Shown one piece after another: positions 44,002 to 53,099 of a stretch of DNA of 64,000 bases. The translations under genes were made by a program, and so were the position numbers. The notes beneath the pieces are model-generated. The model had not been told where the DNA came from. It made no database searches and saw only the letters and a program-made list of their open reading frames with translations. The stretch covers positions 124,001 to 188,000 of the forward strand of contig NZ_JANIBM010000003.1 of assembly GCF_024505045.1 (NCBI RefSeq), written 5' to 3'. The DNA comes from Methylomonas aurea. GTDB taxonomy: Bacteria; Pseudomonadota; Gammaproteobacteria; Methylococcales; Methylomonadaceae. The first letter of the stretch is position 1; the number at the start of each line of letters is the position of its first letter.

Positions 44002-46326
44002 ATGACCACCAATAGCGATCAACCCGCTGATTTTTCGACTTTCGTCGATCCGCACGCCGAACGCGAAGCGGAAAAATACGAGAACCCCATCCCCAGCCGC
44101 GAACTGATCCTGGAGCTGATCCAGCAAGCCGGCAAACCTTTAAGACGCCAACAAATCGCCCAGCAATTCGGGCTGGAATCGGCCGATGCCCAGGAAGCGC
44201 TGCGCCGCCGGCTCAGAGCCATGGAACGCGACGGTCAATTGAGCTTTAACAGTCGGCAAAAGTATTGCATCGGTTCCGGGCACAACACCATTGCCGGCCG
44301 AATTCTGGGCCATCCGGAAGGTTTTGGCTTCCTGAAGCCTGACGATGGCAGCGAAGATTTGTTTCTGTCGCCGCGGGAAATGAAGCCGCTGATGCCGAAC
44401 GACCGGGTGATTGCCCGCGTCAGCGGCGTCGACCGCCGCGGCCGCCGCGAGGCTGCCGTGATCGAGATTACCGAGCGTAACACGCACCAGATCGTCGGCC
44501 GTTTTTTCACCGAGGGCCGCGTCGCCTACGTGGTGCCGGACAACAAGAAGATCAACCACGAAGTGTTGATCGCCAAGGAGGACACCGGCGGCGCCAAGAA
44601 CGGCCAGATCGTCGTCGCCGAAATTCTGCAGCAACCCAGTGCCCATTGCCAGCCGATCGGACGCATCAGCGAAGTGTTGGGTCTGCACATGGCGCCGGGC
44701 ATGGAAATCGAGATGGCGATTCGTTCCTACGATTTGCCGAACCAATGGCCGGATGCGTTGCTCAAGGAAATCAAGTCCTTGACTCCGGAAGTGCCGGAAC
44801 AGGCCAAACAGGGGCGTGAGGATATTCGCCAATTGCCGTTGGTAACGATAGACGGCGAAGATGCCCGCGATTTCGACGATGCGGTTTACGCCCAAAAAAC
44901 GCCGAAAGGCTGGAAATTGCTGGTGGCGATCGCCGACGTGTCGCATTACGTCAAAGTCGGTACCGCGTTGGACGATGAAGCGAAGAACCGCAGCACTTCG
45001 GTGTATTTTCCGGAAAAAGTGATTCCGATGCTGCCGGAAATCCTGTCCAACGGCCTGTGTTCTTTGAACCCGGCCGTGGACCGCTTGTGCATGGTCTGCG
45101 AGTTGTTGATCAGCAGCGAAGGCCTGGTGTTGCGCTCGCGCTTCTTCGAAGCGGTGATGCGCTCCCACGCTCGCTTGACCTACAGTGCCGTGGCCAAAAT
45201 GTTGGTGGACGGCGATCAAAAACTGATTAAAAAGCATCAAGACCTGATGCCGCATCTGCAGACTTTATACGATTTGTACAAAGTCATGCGCCAGCAGCGC
45301 GAACTGCGCGGGGCGATGGATTTCGATACCCAGGAAACTAAAATCGTATTCGGGCCCGAGCGCAAGATCGCCGAAATCGTACCGCTGGTGCGCAACGATG
45401 CGCATAAATTGATCGAAGAATTCATGATTACCGCTAACACTGCGGCGGCGCGCTTCCTGAATCGCAAGAAAATGCCGCGCCTGCTGCGGGTCCACGACGG
45501 TCCCGGCGCGGAAAAACTGCTGGCGTTGAAGACCTTTCTGAACGAATTGGGCTTGCATCTGGGCGGCAAGGCCGAACCGACGCCGTTAGACTATATGCAT
45601 TTGCTGGAATCGGTACAGCAGCGCCCGGACGCGCATTTGATCCAGACCCTGTTGTTGCGCTCGATGTCGCAGGCAGTCTACAGTCCGGAGACCAAAGGCC
45701 ATTTCGGTTTGGCGCTGGATGCCTACGCCCACTTCACCTCGCCGATCCGGCGCTATCCCGATCTGTTGGTGCATCGGGCGATCCGGCATTGTCTGGCCGG
45801 CCATAAACCTGATACCTTCCATTACAGCCATGACGACATGGTGCTGCTGGGCGAACATTGTTCGGCCAACGAACGTCGGGCCGACGAGGCCACTCGCGAC
45901 GTGGTCAGCTGGTTGAAGTGCGAATACATGATGGACAAGATCGGCGAGGAATTCGCCGGCGTAATTTCCGCCGTGACCGGCTTCGGCTTTTTCGTCGAAT
46001 TGCAAGCTATCTATGTCGAGGGCTTGGTGCATATCGCCTCGCTGCAGGACGATTATTTCAATTTCGATGCCAGCAAGCATCAGCTTTACGGCGAACGTAG
46101 CGGTATCCGTTATCGTTTGGGCGATAGCGTACGGATTCGGGTGGTGCGGGTCAGTCTGGACGACAAGAAAATCGATTTCGAACTGGTGCAGACCGGCAGA
46201 AAAGCCAAGGCCAAGGCCGCGCCGGCCAAGGATAACGGCAAGAAAAAGGCCAAGAAGTCCAAAGCCGAGCCGGCGCAGACCGGCGCTAAAGCCAAATCTA
46301 AATCCAGGAAACGCCGCCGCTCATGA
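44002..46326 (+). CDS. rnr: Ribonuclease R
   Basis: The ATG at 44002 gives 774 residues. An N-terminal winged-helix region (QAGKPLRRQQIAQQFGL) is followed by cold-shock domains. The RNB catalytic centre has DGEDARDFDDAVYA near residue 290, where the Asp cluster binds Mg2+, and SPIRRYPDLLVHRAI near 585. An S1 domain (GVISAVTGFGFFVEL) near 650 precedes a Lys/Ala-rich tail. RNase R degrades structured RNA 3' to 5'. It overlaps rlmB by ATGA, the usual gene order in gammaproteobacteria. Confidence 0.95.
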   Translation: MTTNSDQPADFSTFVDPHAEREAEKYENPIPSRELILELIQQAGKPLRRQQIAQQFGLESADAQEALRRRLRAMERDGQLSFNSRQKYCIGSGHNTIAGRILGHPEGFGFLKPDDGSEDLFLSPREMKPLMPNDRVIARVSGVDRRGRREAAVIEITERNTHQIVGRFFTEGRVAYVVPDNKKINHEVLIAKEDTGGAKNGQIVVAEILQQPSAHCQPIGRISEVLGLHMAPGMEIEMAIRSYDLPNQWPDALLKEIKSLTPEVPEQAKQGREDIRQLPLVTIDGEDARDFDDAVYAQKTPKGWKLLVAIADVSHYVKVGTALDDEAKNRSTSVYFPEKVIPMLPEILSNGLCSLNPAVDRLCMVCELLISSEGLVLRSRFFEAVMRSHARLTYSAVAKMLVDGDQKLIKKHQDLMPHLQTLYDLYKVMRQQRELRGAMDFDTQETKIVFGPERKIAEIVPLVRNDAHKLIEEFMITANTAAARFLNRKKMPRLLRVHDGPGAEKLLALKTFLNELGLHLGGKAEPTPLDYMHLLESVQQRPDAHLIQTLLLRSMSQAVYSPETKGHFGLALDAYAHFTSPIRRYPDLLVHRAIRHCLAGHKPDTFHYSHDDMVLLGEHCSANERRADEATRDVVSWLKCEYMMDKIGEEFAGVISAVTGFGFFVELQAIYVEGLVHIASLQDDYFNFDASKHQLYGERSGIRYRLGDSVRIRVVRVSLDDKKIDFELVQTGRKAKAKAAPAKDNGKKKAKKSKAEPAQTGAKAKSKSRKRRRS

Positions 46327-47066
46327 ATCTGACTCACCTGTTCGGCATCCATGCTGCGCAAGCTGCCTTGGAGTACTCACCGCAAAAAATCCGCCGCGCC
46401 TGGGTCGACGGCCAGCGGCAGGACGCCCGCCTGAAACCGCTGCTCGACGAGCTGGCCGCACTTGGCGTCGGTCTGGAAAAAACCGAGCGCAAGAAGTTGG
46501 ATAAGCTGGCCGACGGCAAGAACCACCAAGGTATCGTCGTTGCCGTCGAATTACCGGCCATGCGCAGCGAGGACCGTTTGAAGAGCGATGTCGAGGCGTT
46601 AACCGAGCCGGCGTTTTACCTGATTTTGGACCAAGTCCAGGATCCGCATAATCTCGGCGCCTGCCTGCGCACGGCCGACGCGGTCGGCGCCCACGGTGTC
46701 ATCGTTACCAAAGACAATGCGGCCGGCATCACGCCGACGGTGTGCAAGGTCGCCAGTGGTGCGGCAGAAACGGTGCCGGTGTACCAAGTCACCAATCTGG
46801 CGCGGAGTTTGCGCTGGTTGAAGGAACAAAATATCTGGATCATGGGCGCGGCCGGCGAAGCCGAGCAGACCGTCTACGACATGAAACTGGATATGGCATT
46901 GGCTTTGGTGATGGGCGCTGAGGGCAGCGGTATGCGCCATCTGACTCGGCAGCACTGCGACTTTCTGGTCAAAATTCCGATGCTGGGCCAGGTGGAAAGC
47001 CTGAACGTTTCGGTCGCGGCCGGGGTGTTGATGTACGAAATCTTTCGGCAAAAACATCTGGTCTAG
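46323..47066 (+). CDS. rlmB: 23S rRNA (guanosine-2251-2'-O)-methyltransferase
   Basis: The 247-residue SpoU/TrmH-family protein has the N-terminal substrate-binding domain (LFGIHAAQAALEYSP) and the three SPOUT motifs: LDQVQDPHNLGACLRTADA near residue 103 (core DPHNLGACLRTA), LVMGAEGSGM near 195, and LNVSVAAGVLMYEI near 228. These form the knotted SAM site. RlmB methylates G2251 of 23S rRNA. Translational overlap with rnr supports the assignment. Confidence 0.95.
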   Translation: MNLTHLFGIHAAQAALEYSPQKIRRAWVDGQRQDARLKPLLDELAALGVGLEKTERKKLDKLADGKNHQGIVVAVELPAMRSEDRLKSDVEALTEPAFYLILDQVQDPHNLGACLRTADAVGAHGVIVTKDNAAGITPTVCKVASGAAETVPVYQVTNLARSLRWLKEQNIWIMGAAGEAEQTVYDMKLDMALALVMGAEGSGMRHLTRQHCDFLVKIPMLGQVESLNVSVAAGVLMYEIFRQKHLV

Positions 47067-47070
47067 CGGT

Positions 47071-47361
47071 ATGCGGCGGCTGCGCGGCATCGTTTGCGCT
47101 CTGGCGCTTTTTCCGGTTCCGGCGGTACGAGGCGATTTGTCCGCCCAGGCCATTGCCATGAACTGTCTGAATTGCCACGCTAGCGGCCAGGCGGCGGTGA
47201 GCCGTTTGCCCGAGCTTGGCCGTATCAGCACCGCCGAGTTGGAACAGGCCTTGTTGGCGTTTAAGTACGACAGGCGGAATGCAACGTTGATGCCGCGGCT
47301 GGCCAAGGCATATAGCGACGCCGAGTTGGCCGCCGTGGCTGCCTATCTGGGCCGGCACTGA
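47071..47361 (+). CDS. Small monohaem cytochrome c, likely FccA-type subunit
   Basis: The 96-residue product has a signal peptide (RLRGIVCALALFPVPAVRG), one haem site CLNCH near residue 32-36 and a possible axial Met in ATLMPRL near 75. Its last base is the first base of the flavoprotein gene (TGATG). The pairing fits flavocytochrome c sulfide dehydrogenase, where this subunit takes electrons from FAD in the periplasm. The Allochromatium cytochrome subunit is dihaem and longer; this one resembles the monohaem form. Confidence 0.85.
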   Translation: MRRLRGIVCALALFPVPAVRGDLSAQAIAMNCLNCHASGQAAVSRLPELGRISTAELEQALLAFKYDRRNATLMPRLAKAYSDAELAAVAAYLGRH

Positions 47362-48662
47362 TGCGATCCGTATTATCGCGGCGTCGATTTCTGACCGGCT
47401 GTGTCGGGTTGGGGGCCGGCTTACTGACCGGCTGCAGCCGGTGGCCTTTATCGGATCCTGCCGAACCGCGGGTGGTCGTGGTCGGCGGCGGTTTCGCCGG
47501 CGCTACCGTCGCCAAATATCTGAAAATATTGGATGGCGGGATTCGGGTCACGCTGGTCGAAGCGCAATCCCGCTACACCACCTGTCCCGCCAGTAATTGG
47601 CTGTTTGCCGGGATGGGCGACATGGAACGGCTGAGTGTGGATTATCAGGCGCTGCGCAGCCGCTATGGCGTGGAAGTTGTGGCCGATACCGCTACGGCAT
47701 TGGATTTGTCCCGGAAACGGGTGCAGTTGCAAAGCGGTGGCGCTCAGGCTTACGACCGTCTGGTCCTGGCGCCCGGGATCGATTTTCGCTGGGATGTGAT
47801 AGCCGGTTACGATGCAGCCGCCGCCGAACGCTTCCCGCACGCCTGGAAGGCCGGGCCGCAGACCTTGACCCTGTTGCGGCAAGTGCAGGCCATGCCCGCA
47901 GGTGGCGTGGTGTTGATCGCGGTGCCGGCGGACCCGTACCGCTGTCCGCCGGGACCTTACGAGCGGGCCAGCATGATGGCATTCTGGCTGAAGCAACATA
48001 AACCGCGGGCCAAGATTCTGATTCTCGACGCCAAGCGCAGTTTTTCCAAACAGGCCTTGTTCGAGGCCGGCTGGGCCAAGCATTACGGATACGGGACGCC
48101 GAATAGCCTGATCGAATGGCACAGTCTGGCCGACAATCCTTTGTTGGAATTGCATGCAGACTCGAAGATCCTGGCCAGCGAGTTCGGCGACCGTTTTACC
48201 GGCGACGTGCTTAATATCATTCCGCCGCAAACGGCCGGTTCGATTGCGCGGCGAAGCGGGTTGGCCGATGCCGGCGGCTGGTGTCCGGTCCGGCCGGCCA
48301 CCGCACAATCGACGTTCGATGAATTTGTCCATGTAATCGGCGATGCGGCCAATTATGCGCCGATCCCGAAGTCAGCCTTTGCCGCCAATTCAGAAGCGAA
48401 AGCCTGTGCCTTCGCGGTTGTGTCGCTGTTGCGGGAACAGCCGTTAGCCGAGGCGCATTGGCTGAATACCTGTTACAGCTTGGTCACGCCGGAGCATGGT
48501 ATTTCGGTGGCCGGCGTGTACAAGCCCGATACCGGCAATACGATCAACTCGGTCAGCGGGGCGGGCGGGGTTAGTGTCGGAAACAATGCCGAAGCCGAGC
48601 GCGCTGAAGCCGAATATGCGCAAATCGTGTACCGCAATTTGGTTGCGGACAGTTTTGCTTGA
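47361..48662 (+). CDS. fccB: Flavocytochrome c sulfide dehydrogenase, flavoprotein subunit
   Basis: The 433-residue protein has a twin-arginine-like signal (SRRRFLTG) and the FAD motif VVVVGGGFAGATVA near residue 38. A Cys in TCPASN near 75 matches the covalent FAD cysteine of FccB (Cys42 of the mature Allochromatium protein). The redox disulfide pair is matched by RCPPGPYER near 195 and NTCYSLV near 370. FccB oxidises sulfide to sulfur in the periplasm and passes electrons to the adjacent cytochrome. Confidence 0.9.
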   Translation: MRSVLSRRRFLTGCVGLGAGLLTGCSRWPLSDPAEPRVVVVGGGFAGATVAKYLKILDGGIRVTLVEAQSRYTTCPASNWLFAGMGDMERLSVDYQALRSRYGVEVVADTATALDLSRKRVQLQSGGAQAYDRLVLAPGIDFRWDVIAGYDAAAAERFPHAWKAGPQTLTLLRQVQAMPAGGVVLIAVPADPYRCPPGPYERASMMAFWLKQHKPRAKILILDAKRSFSKQALFEAGWAKHYGYGTPNSLIEWHSLADNPLLELHADSKILASEFGDRFTGDVLNIIPPQTAGSIARRSGLADAGGWCPVRPATAQSTFDEFVHVIGDAANYAPIPKSAFAANSEAKACAFAVVSLLREQPLAEAHWLNTCYSLVTPEHGISVAGVYKPDTGNTINSVSGAGGVSVGNNAEAERAEAEYAQIVYRNLVADSFA

Positions 48663-48825
48663 TCTACAGGTGTCGATAATTTTTGTAATTCAATATGTTA
48701 TCGGCTATTTTTTGCAGGTTTGTTTCTAATGTTTTGCTTTGCATTTGAAAGCAAATAAGAAAGCAATTTTTCGGCCAAAATTAACCAGTATTTACCCTGG
48801 AAGGCGCGGGAATAGCAAAACAGCA

Positions 48826-48834
48826 TGTTACAAT
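48826..48834 (+). promoter_or_regulatory. Extended -10 promoter of bamA
   Basis: TGTTACAAT is a TGn-TACAAT extended -10 element. It overlaps the upstream ATG at 48825, so a transcript from this promoter would begin near 48841 and could not use that ATG. It is consistent with translation from the GTG at 48864. No good -35 is needed for an extended -10. Confidence 0.55.
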
Positions 48835-48863
48835 CGAGGCATTTATCGATCCTGGTTGACTGC

Positions 48864-51197
48864 GTGAAGAAAAACCCGCTTTTGCAAATCCTGTTATTAA
48901 GCATGCTGACCGGCAAAGCTGTCCAGGCGAGCAGTTTCGTAGTCGAGGATATCAAGGTCAAGGGTTTGCAACGGATTTCAGCCGGTACCGTCTATAACTA
49001 TTTGCCGGTCAACGTCGGCGAAACCTTCACCGAAGATAAACAGGCCCAGGCGATCCGGGCGTTGTTCAATACCGGTTTTTTCAAGGATATTGCACTGGAA
49101 CGCGACGGTGGGACCTTAATCGTCAGCGTTGTCGAGCGGCCCTCCGTCGCCAAAGTAGTGATCGAAGGCAACAAGGACATCAAGAAGGAAGATCTGACCG
49201 AGGCCTTGAAGAAGATCGGCTTAGCGGAAGGTAAAGTCTACAACAAGCAAATTCTGGACAAAGTCGAGCAGGAACTACGCCGCCAATATTTCAGCCATGG
49301 TAAGTACGGGCTGAAAATCAAGACCGAAGTCACCGAACTGACCCGTAACCGGGTCGGCATCCACATCGACATTTCCGAAGGCCGGGTCGCCAAGATCAAG
49401 CAGATCAATATCGTCGGCAGCAAATCGTTTTCCAACGACGTGCTGCGCAAGGAATTCGAATTAAGCACGACCAACTTCCTGTCGTTTTATTCGAAAGACG
49501 ACCAATATTCGAAACAAAAGCTTTCCGCCGACTTGGAAAAGCTGCGCTCTTATTACCTGGACCGCGGCTATATCAATTTTTCGATCGAATCCACCCAGGT
49601 CGACATCACGGCCGACAAGAAGGAAATTTACATTACGATCAACGTCAAGGAAGGCGACGTGTACATGCTGGACAAGGTCAAGTTGTCGGGCGATTTGATC
49701 GTGCCCCCGGAAGAGTTGATCAAACTGGTCAAGGTCGGTCCCGGCGAAATTTTCTCGCGCAAGAACGCAACTGAAACCTCCAAAGCGATTTCCGATCGGC
49801 TGGGCGATGAAGGCTATACCTTTGCCAACGTCAACATGGTGCCGGAGATCAACGAACAAAACAAAACCGTGGCGATGACGTTTTTCGTCGACCCGGGTAA
49901 GCGGGTCTACGTCCGACGCATCAATATCAAGGGCAACACCAAGACCCGCGACGAGGTTATCCGCCGCGAAGCTCGGCAGATGGAGTCGAGCTGGGCAGCC
50001 AGCAGCAAGATCGAGCGTACCAAAACCCGTCTGGACCGTTTGGGATATTTCGAAGAGGTCGGCGTCGAAACCCCGCCGGTGGTCGGTGCCGCCGATCAGA
50101 TCGACGTCAATTACACGATCAAGGAAAAAGCTTCCGGTAACTTGCAGGCCGGTATCGGTTATTCGCAGGTGCAAGGCATCATCTTCAACGCCAACGTGTC
50201 GCAGGACAATATTTTCGGTACCGGCAAGCGCGTCGATTTCGCCTTCAACAACAGCAGCATCTTGACCCGTTACAACCTGGGCTTTACCGACCCGTACTAC
50301 ACGCTGGACGGCGTGGCGCTCGGCTATAATCTGGGCTATACCTCGCGCAACGCTTACGCCGCCAACCTGGCCAGTTACAACACCAACATCACCAATGCCG
50401 GCGTCAATTTCGGCATTCCGTTGAACGAATTCGACCGGATCGGTTTCGACGTCGAATTGAAGCGGACCGAAATCGAGAATACGACGTTGTCGTCGGACAC
50501 GATTTTGAAGTTTTTGGGATTCAATCAAGGTGATCCGCTGGTAACCCGCTCGAAAAGTTTCAATACCTTGTCGACGTCGATGGGCTGGACCCACGATACG
50601 CTGGACCGGGCTACCTTCGCCCATAGCGGTGGCCAGCAACGGTTGTCCGGTTTGATCACTGTGCCGGGCAGCGATTTGGAATATTTCAAGATCGGCTACA
50701 AACACCAGCACTATTTCCCGCTGTCCAACGACTTTACCTTCCGCTTGCTGGGCGAAGTTGCGCACGGCGACAGTTACGGCGGCGCATCCGGACTGCCGTT
50801 TTTCGAAAACTATTTCGCCGGCGGTACCAACGACGTACGCGGCTTCATGCAGAACACGCTCGGCATTATCGATACCAATGCCTTGAACCCGACCAATACT
50901 TTCCGACGGCCGGTGGGCGGGTCCACCAAAATGATCGGTAAGGCCGAGCTGTTTTTCCCGGTACCGTTCTTGAGCGACGTCAAGTCGGTTCGGATCGGCT
51001 CGTTTATCGACGCCGGTACCTTGGCCCCGGGGCTGAATACCGGCGATTTGAAGAAATACTTCCGTTATTCGGTCGGTTTGAGCGGCGAATGGCTGTCGCC
51101 GTTCGGTGCCTTGGCCGTTAGTGTCGCCCAGCCGATGAATACCGAAGATACCGACCGGACTCAGGCCTTTCAGTTTACTTTCGGTTCCGGATTTTAG
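48864..51197 (+). CDS. bamA: Outer membrane protein assembly factor BamA
   Basis: From the GTG at 48864 the product is 777 residues and starts with a normal signal peptide (KKNPLLQILLLSMLTGKAVQA, cleavage before SSF). The earlier ATG at 48825 would add 13 residues and lies in a promoter element. Five POTRA domains (SFVVEDIKVKGLQRIS first) precede the Omp85 barrel, which contains the FAGGTNDVRGF lid-lock motif near residue 660 and ends in a terminal Phe. BamA folds and inserts outer-membrane proteins. Confidence 0.94.
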   Translation: MKKNPLLQILLLSMLTGKAVQASSFVVEDIKVKGLQRISAGTVYNYLPVNVGETFTEDKQAQAIRALFNTGFFKDIALERDGGTLIVSVVERPSVAKVVIEGNKDIKKEDLTEALKKIGLAEGKVYNKQILDKVEQELRRQYFSHGKYGLKIKTEVTELTRNRVGIHIDISEGRVAKIKQINIVGSKSFSNDVLRKEFELSTTNFLSFYSKDDQYSKQKLSADLEKLRSYYLDRGYINFSIESTQVDITADKKEIYITINVKEGDVYMLDKVKLSGDLIVPPEELIKLVKVGPGEIFSRKNATETSKAISDRLGDEGYTFANVNMVPEINEQNKTVAMTFFVDPGKRVYVRRINIKGNTKTRDEVIRREARQMESSWAASSKIERTKTRLDRLGYFEEVGVETPPVVGAADQIDVNYTIKEKASGNLQAGIGYSQVQGIIFNANVSQDNIFGTGKRVDFAFNNSSILTRYNLGFTDPYYTLDGVALGYNLGYTSRNAYAANLASYNTNITNAGVNFGIPLNEFDRIGFDVELKRTEIENTTLSSDTILKFLGFNQGDPLVTRSKSFNTLSTSMGWTHDTLDRATFAHSGGQQRLSGLITVPGSDLEYFKIGYKHQHYFPLSNDFTFRLLGEVAHGDSYGGASGLPFFENYFAGGTNDVRGFMQNTLGIIDTNALNPTNTFRRPVGGSTKMIGKAELFFPVPFLSDVKSVRIGSFIDAGTLAPGLNTGDLKKYFRYSVGLSGEWLSPFGALAVSVAQPMNTEDTDRTQAFQFTFGSGF

Positions 51198-51226
51198 TTC
51201 AGTTCAGGCCGGTTTTGCCCTATAAT
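51198..51226 (+). promoter_or_regulatory. Candidate sigma-70 promoter before skp
   Basis: A perfect -10 TATAAT lies at 51221-51226, with a weak -35 TTCAGT at 51198-51203 at the ideal 17-base spacing. It begins right after the bamA stop, 51 bases before the skp start. It would give skp and the following lipid A genes their own transcription start. Confidence 0.5.
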
Positions 51227-51276
51227 CGCCGCTGCGTTTTGTCTTAATTCACAATTGACCGGAGATGGTTTTAACC

Positions 51277-51777
51277 ATGAAAAATAGAATTTCGTTGTTT
51301 TTAATGCTGATGATTTTCGCGGGAGTGGGCCATGCAGAGCTGAAAATCGGCTTTGTCAATGTCGCCAAGGTTTTAGAGAAAGCCCCGCAAGCGGCAAAAG
51401 CAAAAACTCGCCTGGAAACCGAATTTTCACCCCGGGACAAAGCGTTGGTTGCCCAGCAAAAAGAAATTAAAACCCTGGAAGAAAAGTTGAGCCGCGACAG
51501 CGCCGTAATGAGCGAAGACGAGCGCCGCAGACTGGAAAAGGACGTACTGGATAAAAAACGTGATGCCGCCAGAGCCCAGCAGGAGTTCAGCGAAGATTTC
51601 AACATGCGCCGTAACGAAGAGTTGGGCAATCTGCAAAAACGCATCGTCGAGGCCGTCAGAGCGCTGGCCAAAGAAGAGTCTTTCGATTTGTTACTGACCG
51701 ACGGCGTGATTTATGCCAACGACCAAATCGACGTCACCAGCCGGGTCCAACAAAAGCTGGAAACTCTGTCGCAGTAA
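51277..51777 (+). CDS. skp: Periplasmic chaperone Skp/OmpH
   Basis: The ATG at 51277 is preceded by CCGGAG at 51259-51264 and gives 166 residues with a signal peptide (NRISLFLMLMIFAGVGHA). ELKIGFVNVAKVLEKAP starts the mature protein, and a long charged coiled-coil (about residues 45-125) forms the tentacle arms of the Skp trimer. Skp carries unfolded outer-membrane proteins through the periplasm. An ATG four codons earlier has no room for a ribosome site. The bamA-skp order is conserved. Confidence 0.92.
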   Translation: MKNRISLFLMLMIFAGVGHAELKIGFVNVAKVLEKAPQAAKAKTRLETEFSPRDKALVAQQKEIKTLEEKLSRDSAVMSEDERRRLEKDVLDKKRDAARAQQEFSEDFNMRRNEELGNLQKRIVEAVRALAKEESFDLLLTDGVIYANDQIDVTSRVQQKLETLSQ

Positions 51778-51884
51778 GTTCTTCGCGGTTTTCCTGCGGA
51801 AAAGCTGGAAAGCCGCCGTTCAGTTTTTTAAGGAAGGCTTGAGTCTCCCAGGCTTTCCAGTCCACCTCTCTTCATCTAATCGTT
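51778..51884. repeat. Spacer with two inverted repeats where lpxD is usually found
   Basis: The 107-base gap contains a small hairpin TTTTCC-TGC-GGAAAA (51789-51803). It also has a perfect 10-base inverted repeat, CTGGAAAGCC (51805-51814) with GGCTTTCCAG (51851-51860). In most gammaproteobacteria lpxD lies between skp and fabZ. The repeats may be a leader structure or a trace of gene loss. Confidence 0.6.
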
Positions 51885-52328
51885 ATGGCCGGAACACTCG
51901 ATATTCTGCAAATACAGAAATTATTGCCGCATCGTTATCCGTTTCTATTGGTGGACAAAGTGGTCGAATGCGAGCCCGGCGTCAGTTTGACGGCAGTTAA
52001 AAACGTCACTTTCAACGAACCGTTCTTCCAGGGGCATTTTCCCAATCAACCGATCATGCCCGGCGTATTAATCATGGAAGCGCTAGCTCAAGCCACGGCG
52101 TTACTGACCTCGCAAAGCGACGACAAGTTGGGCGAGGGCGCCGTCTATTACTTGGCCGGAATCGATAATGCCCGCTTCAAGCGGCAAGTGGTGCCGGGCG
52201 ATCAGTTGCGCCTGAGCGTGACTTACCTGAAACATAAACGCCATCTGTGGTCGTTCGATTGTCGGGCCGAAGTCGATGGCGAATTGGCGGCCAGCGCGCA
52301 GATCATGTGTGCAGTATCGGTGGCGTAA
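51885..52328 (+). CDS. fabZ: 3-hydroxyacyl-ACP dehydratase FabZ
   Basis: The 147-residue hot-dog protein has [15 protein letters not shown] near residue 15 and the catalytic [21 protein letters not shown] block (core [11 protein letters not shown]) near 50-70, with the active His and Glu. FabZ dehydrates beta-hydroxyacyl-ACP in fatty acid synthesis and competes with LpxA for hydroxymyristoyl-ACP. It abuts lpxA directly, with no gap between its stop and the next ATG. Confidence 0.95.
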   Translation: MAGTLDILQIQKLLPHRYPFLLVDKVVECEPGVSLTAVKNVTFNEPFFQGHFPNQPIMPGVLIMEALAQATALLTSQSDDKLGEGAVYYLAGIDNARFKRQVVPGDQLRLSVTYLKHKRHLWSFDCRAEVDGELAASAQIMCAVSVA

Positions 52329-53099
52329 ATGATCGATGCCAGAGCGATAGTCCATCCGAAGGCCGATTTGGCCGAAGACGTTCGCGTCGGCCCGTTCACC
52401 GTGATCGGCCCCGACGTACAAATCGATGCCGGTACCGAGATCGGGCCGCACGTCGTGATCAAAGGGCCGACCGCGATTGGTCGCGACAACAGGGTTTACC
52501 AGTTCTCGTCGATCGGTGAGGATCCGCAAGACAAGAAGTACGCCGACGAAATCACCCGGCTGGAAATCGGCGATCGCAACGTGATCCGCGAATTCTGCAC
52601 GATGCACCGCGGTACGCAACAGGATCAAGGCTTGACCTTGATCGGTAGCGATAACTTATTTATGGCCTATACCCATGTTGCCCACGATTGCGTGATCGGC
52701 GACCACGTCATCATGGCCAACGGCGCATCGATCGCCGGCCACGTTCACCTGGGCGACCACGCCATTCTTGGCGGATTCACTCTGGTGCACCAGTTTACCC
52801 AGATCGGCGAATACAGCTTCTCGGCGATGGGTAGTGCGATTACCCAGGATATCCCGCCTTACGTGATGGTAGGCGGTCGGCCGACCCGTCCTCACGGCAT
52901 CAATTCGGTCGGCATGGAGCGTAACGGCAAGTCTCCGGAAGTGATCCGCCAGATTCGCCAAGCCTACAAAATCCTGTACAAAAGCAATCTGCGCCTGGAA
53001 GACGCGATCGAAGAAATGGAAGGCATGGCCGGCGAAAGCAACGAACTTTCCAATATGGTCAGTTTCTTGCGCAATGTCACGCGCGGCATCCTCCGCTAG
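52329..53099 (+). CDS. lpxA: UDP-N-acetylglucosamine O-acyltransferase LpxA
   Basis: The 256-residue protein is a left-handed beta-helix with hexapeptide repeats from [20 protein letters not shown] onward (core [11 protein letters not shown]). [19 protein letters not shown] near residue 118 carries the catalytic His, and the C-terminal helical domain ends in [11 protein letters not shown]. LpxA puts a 3-hydroxyacyl chain on UDP-GlcNAc, the first step of lipid A. The rnhB start lies within its last 26 bases, and lpxB does not follow. Confidence 0.95.
   Translation: MIDARAIVHPKADLAEDVRVGPFTVIGPDVQIDAGTEIGPHVVIKGPTAIGRDNRVYQFSSIGEDPQDKKYADEITRLEIGDRNVIREFCTMHRGTQQDQGLTLIGSDNLFMAYTHVAHDCVIGDHVIMANGASIAGHVHLGDHAILGGFTLVHQFTQIGEYSFSAMGSAITQDIPPYVMVGGRPTRPHGINSVGMERNGKSPEVIRQIRQAYKILYKSNLRLEDAIEEMEGMAGESNELSNMVSFLRNVTRGILR

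Noticed and set aside
44140-45255. 371-residue minus-strand frame opposite rnr
   Set aside because: It is the antisense shadow of the RNB domain; its composition is His/Gln-rich as expected for a reversed GC-rich frame.
48733-48755. Hairpin TTTGCTTT/AAAGCAAA between fccB and bamA as a terminator
   Set aside because: The stem is AT-rich and no T run follows directly, so termination is not supported.
48825-48863. Upstream ATG for bamA
   Set aside because: It falls inside an extended -10 promoter and adds 13 residues before a perfect signal peptide.
49461-50765. 434-residue minus-strand frame opposite bamA
   Set aside because: It is antisense to a well-conserved gene, with no ribosome site or motif.
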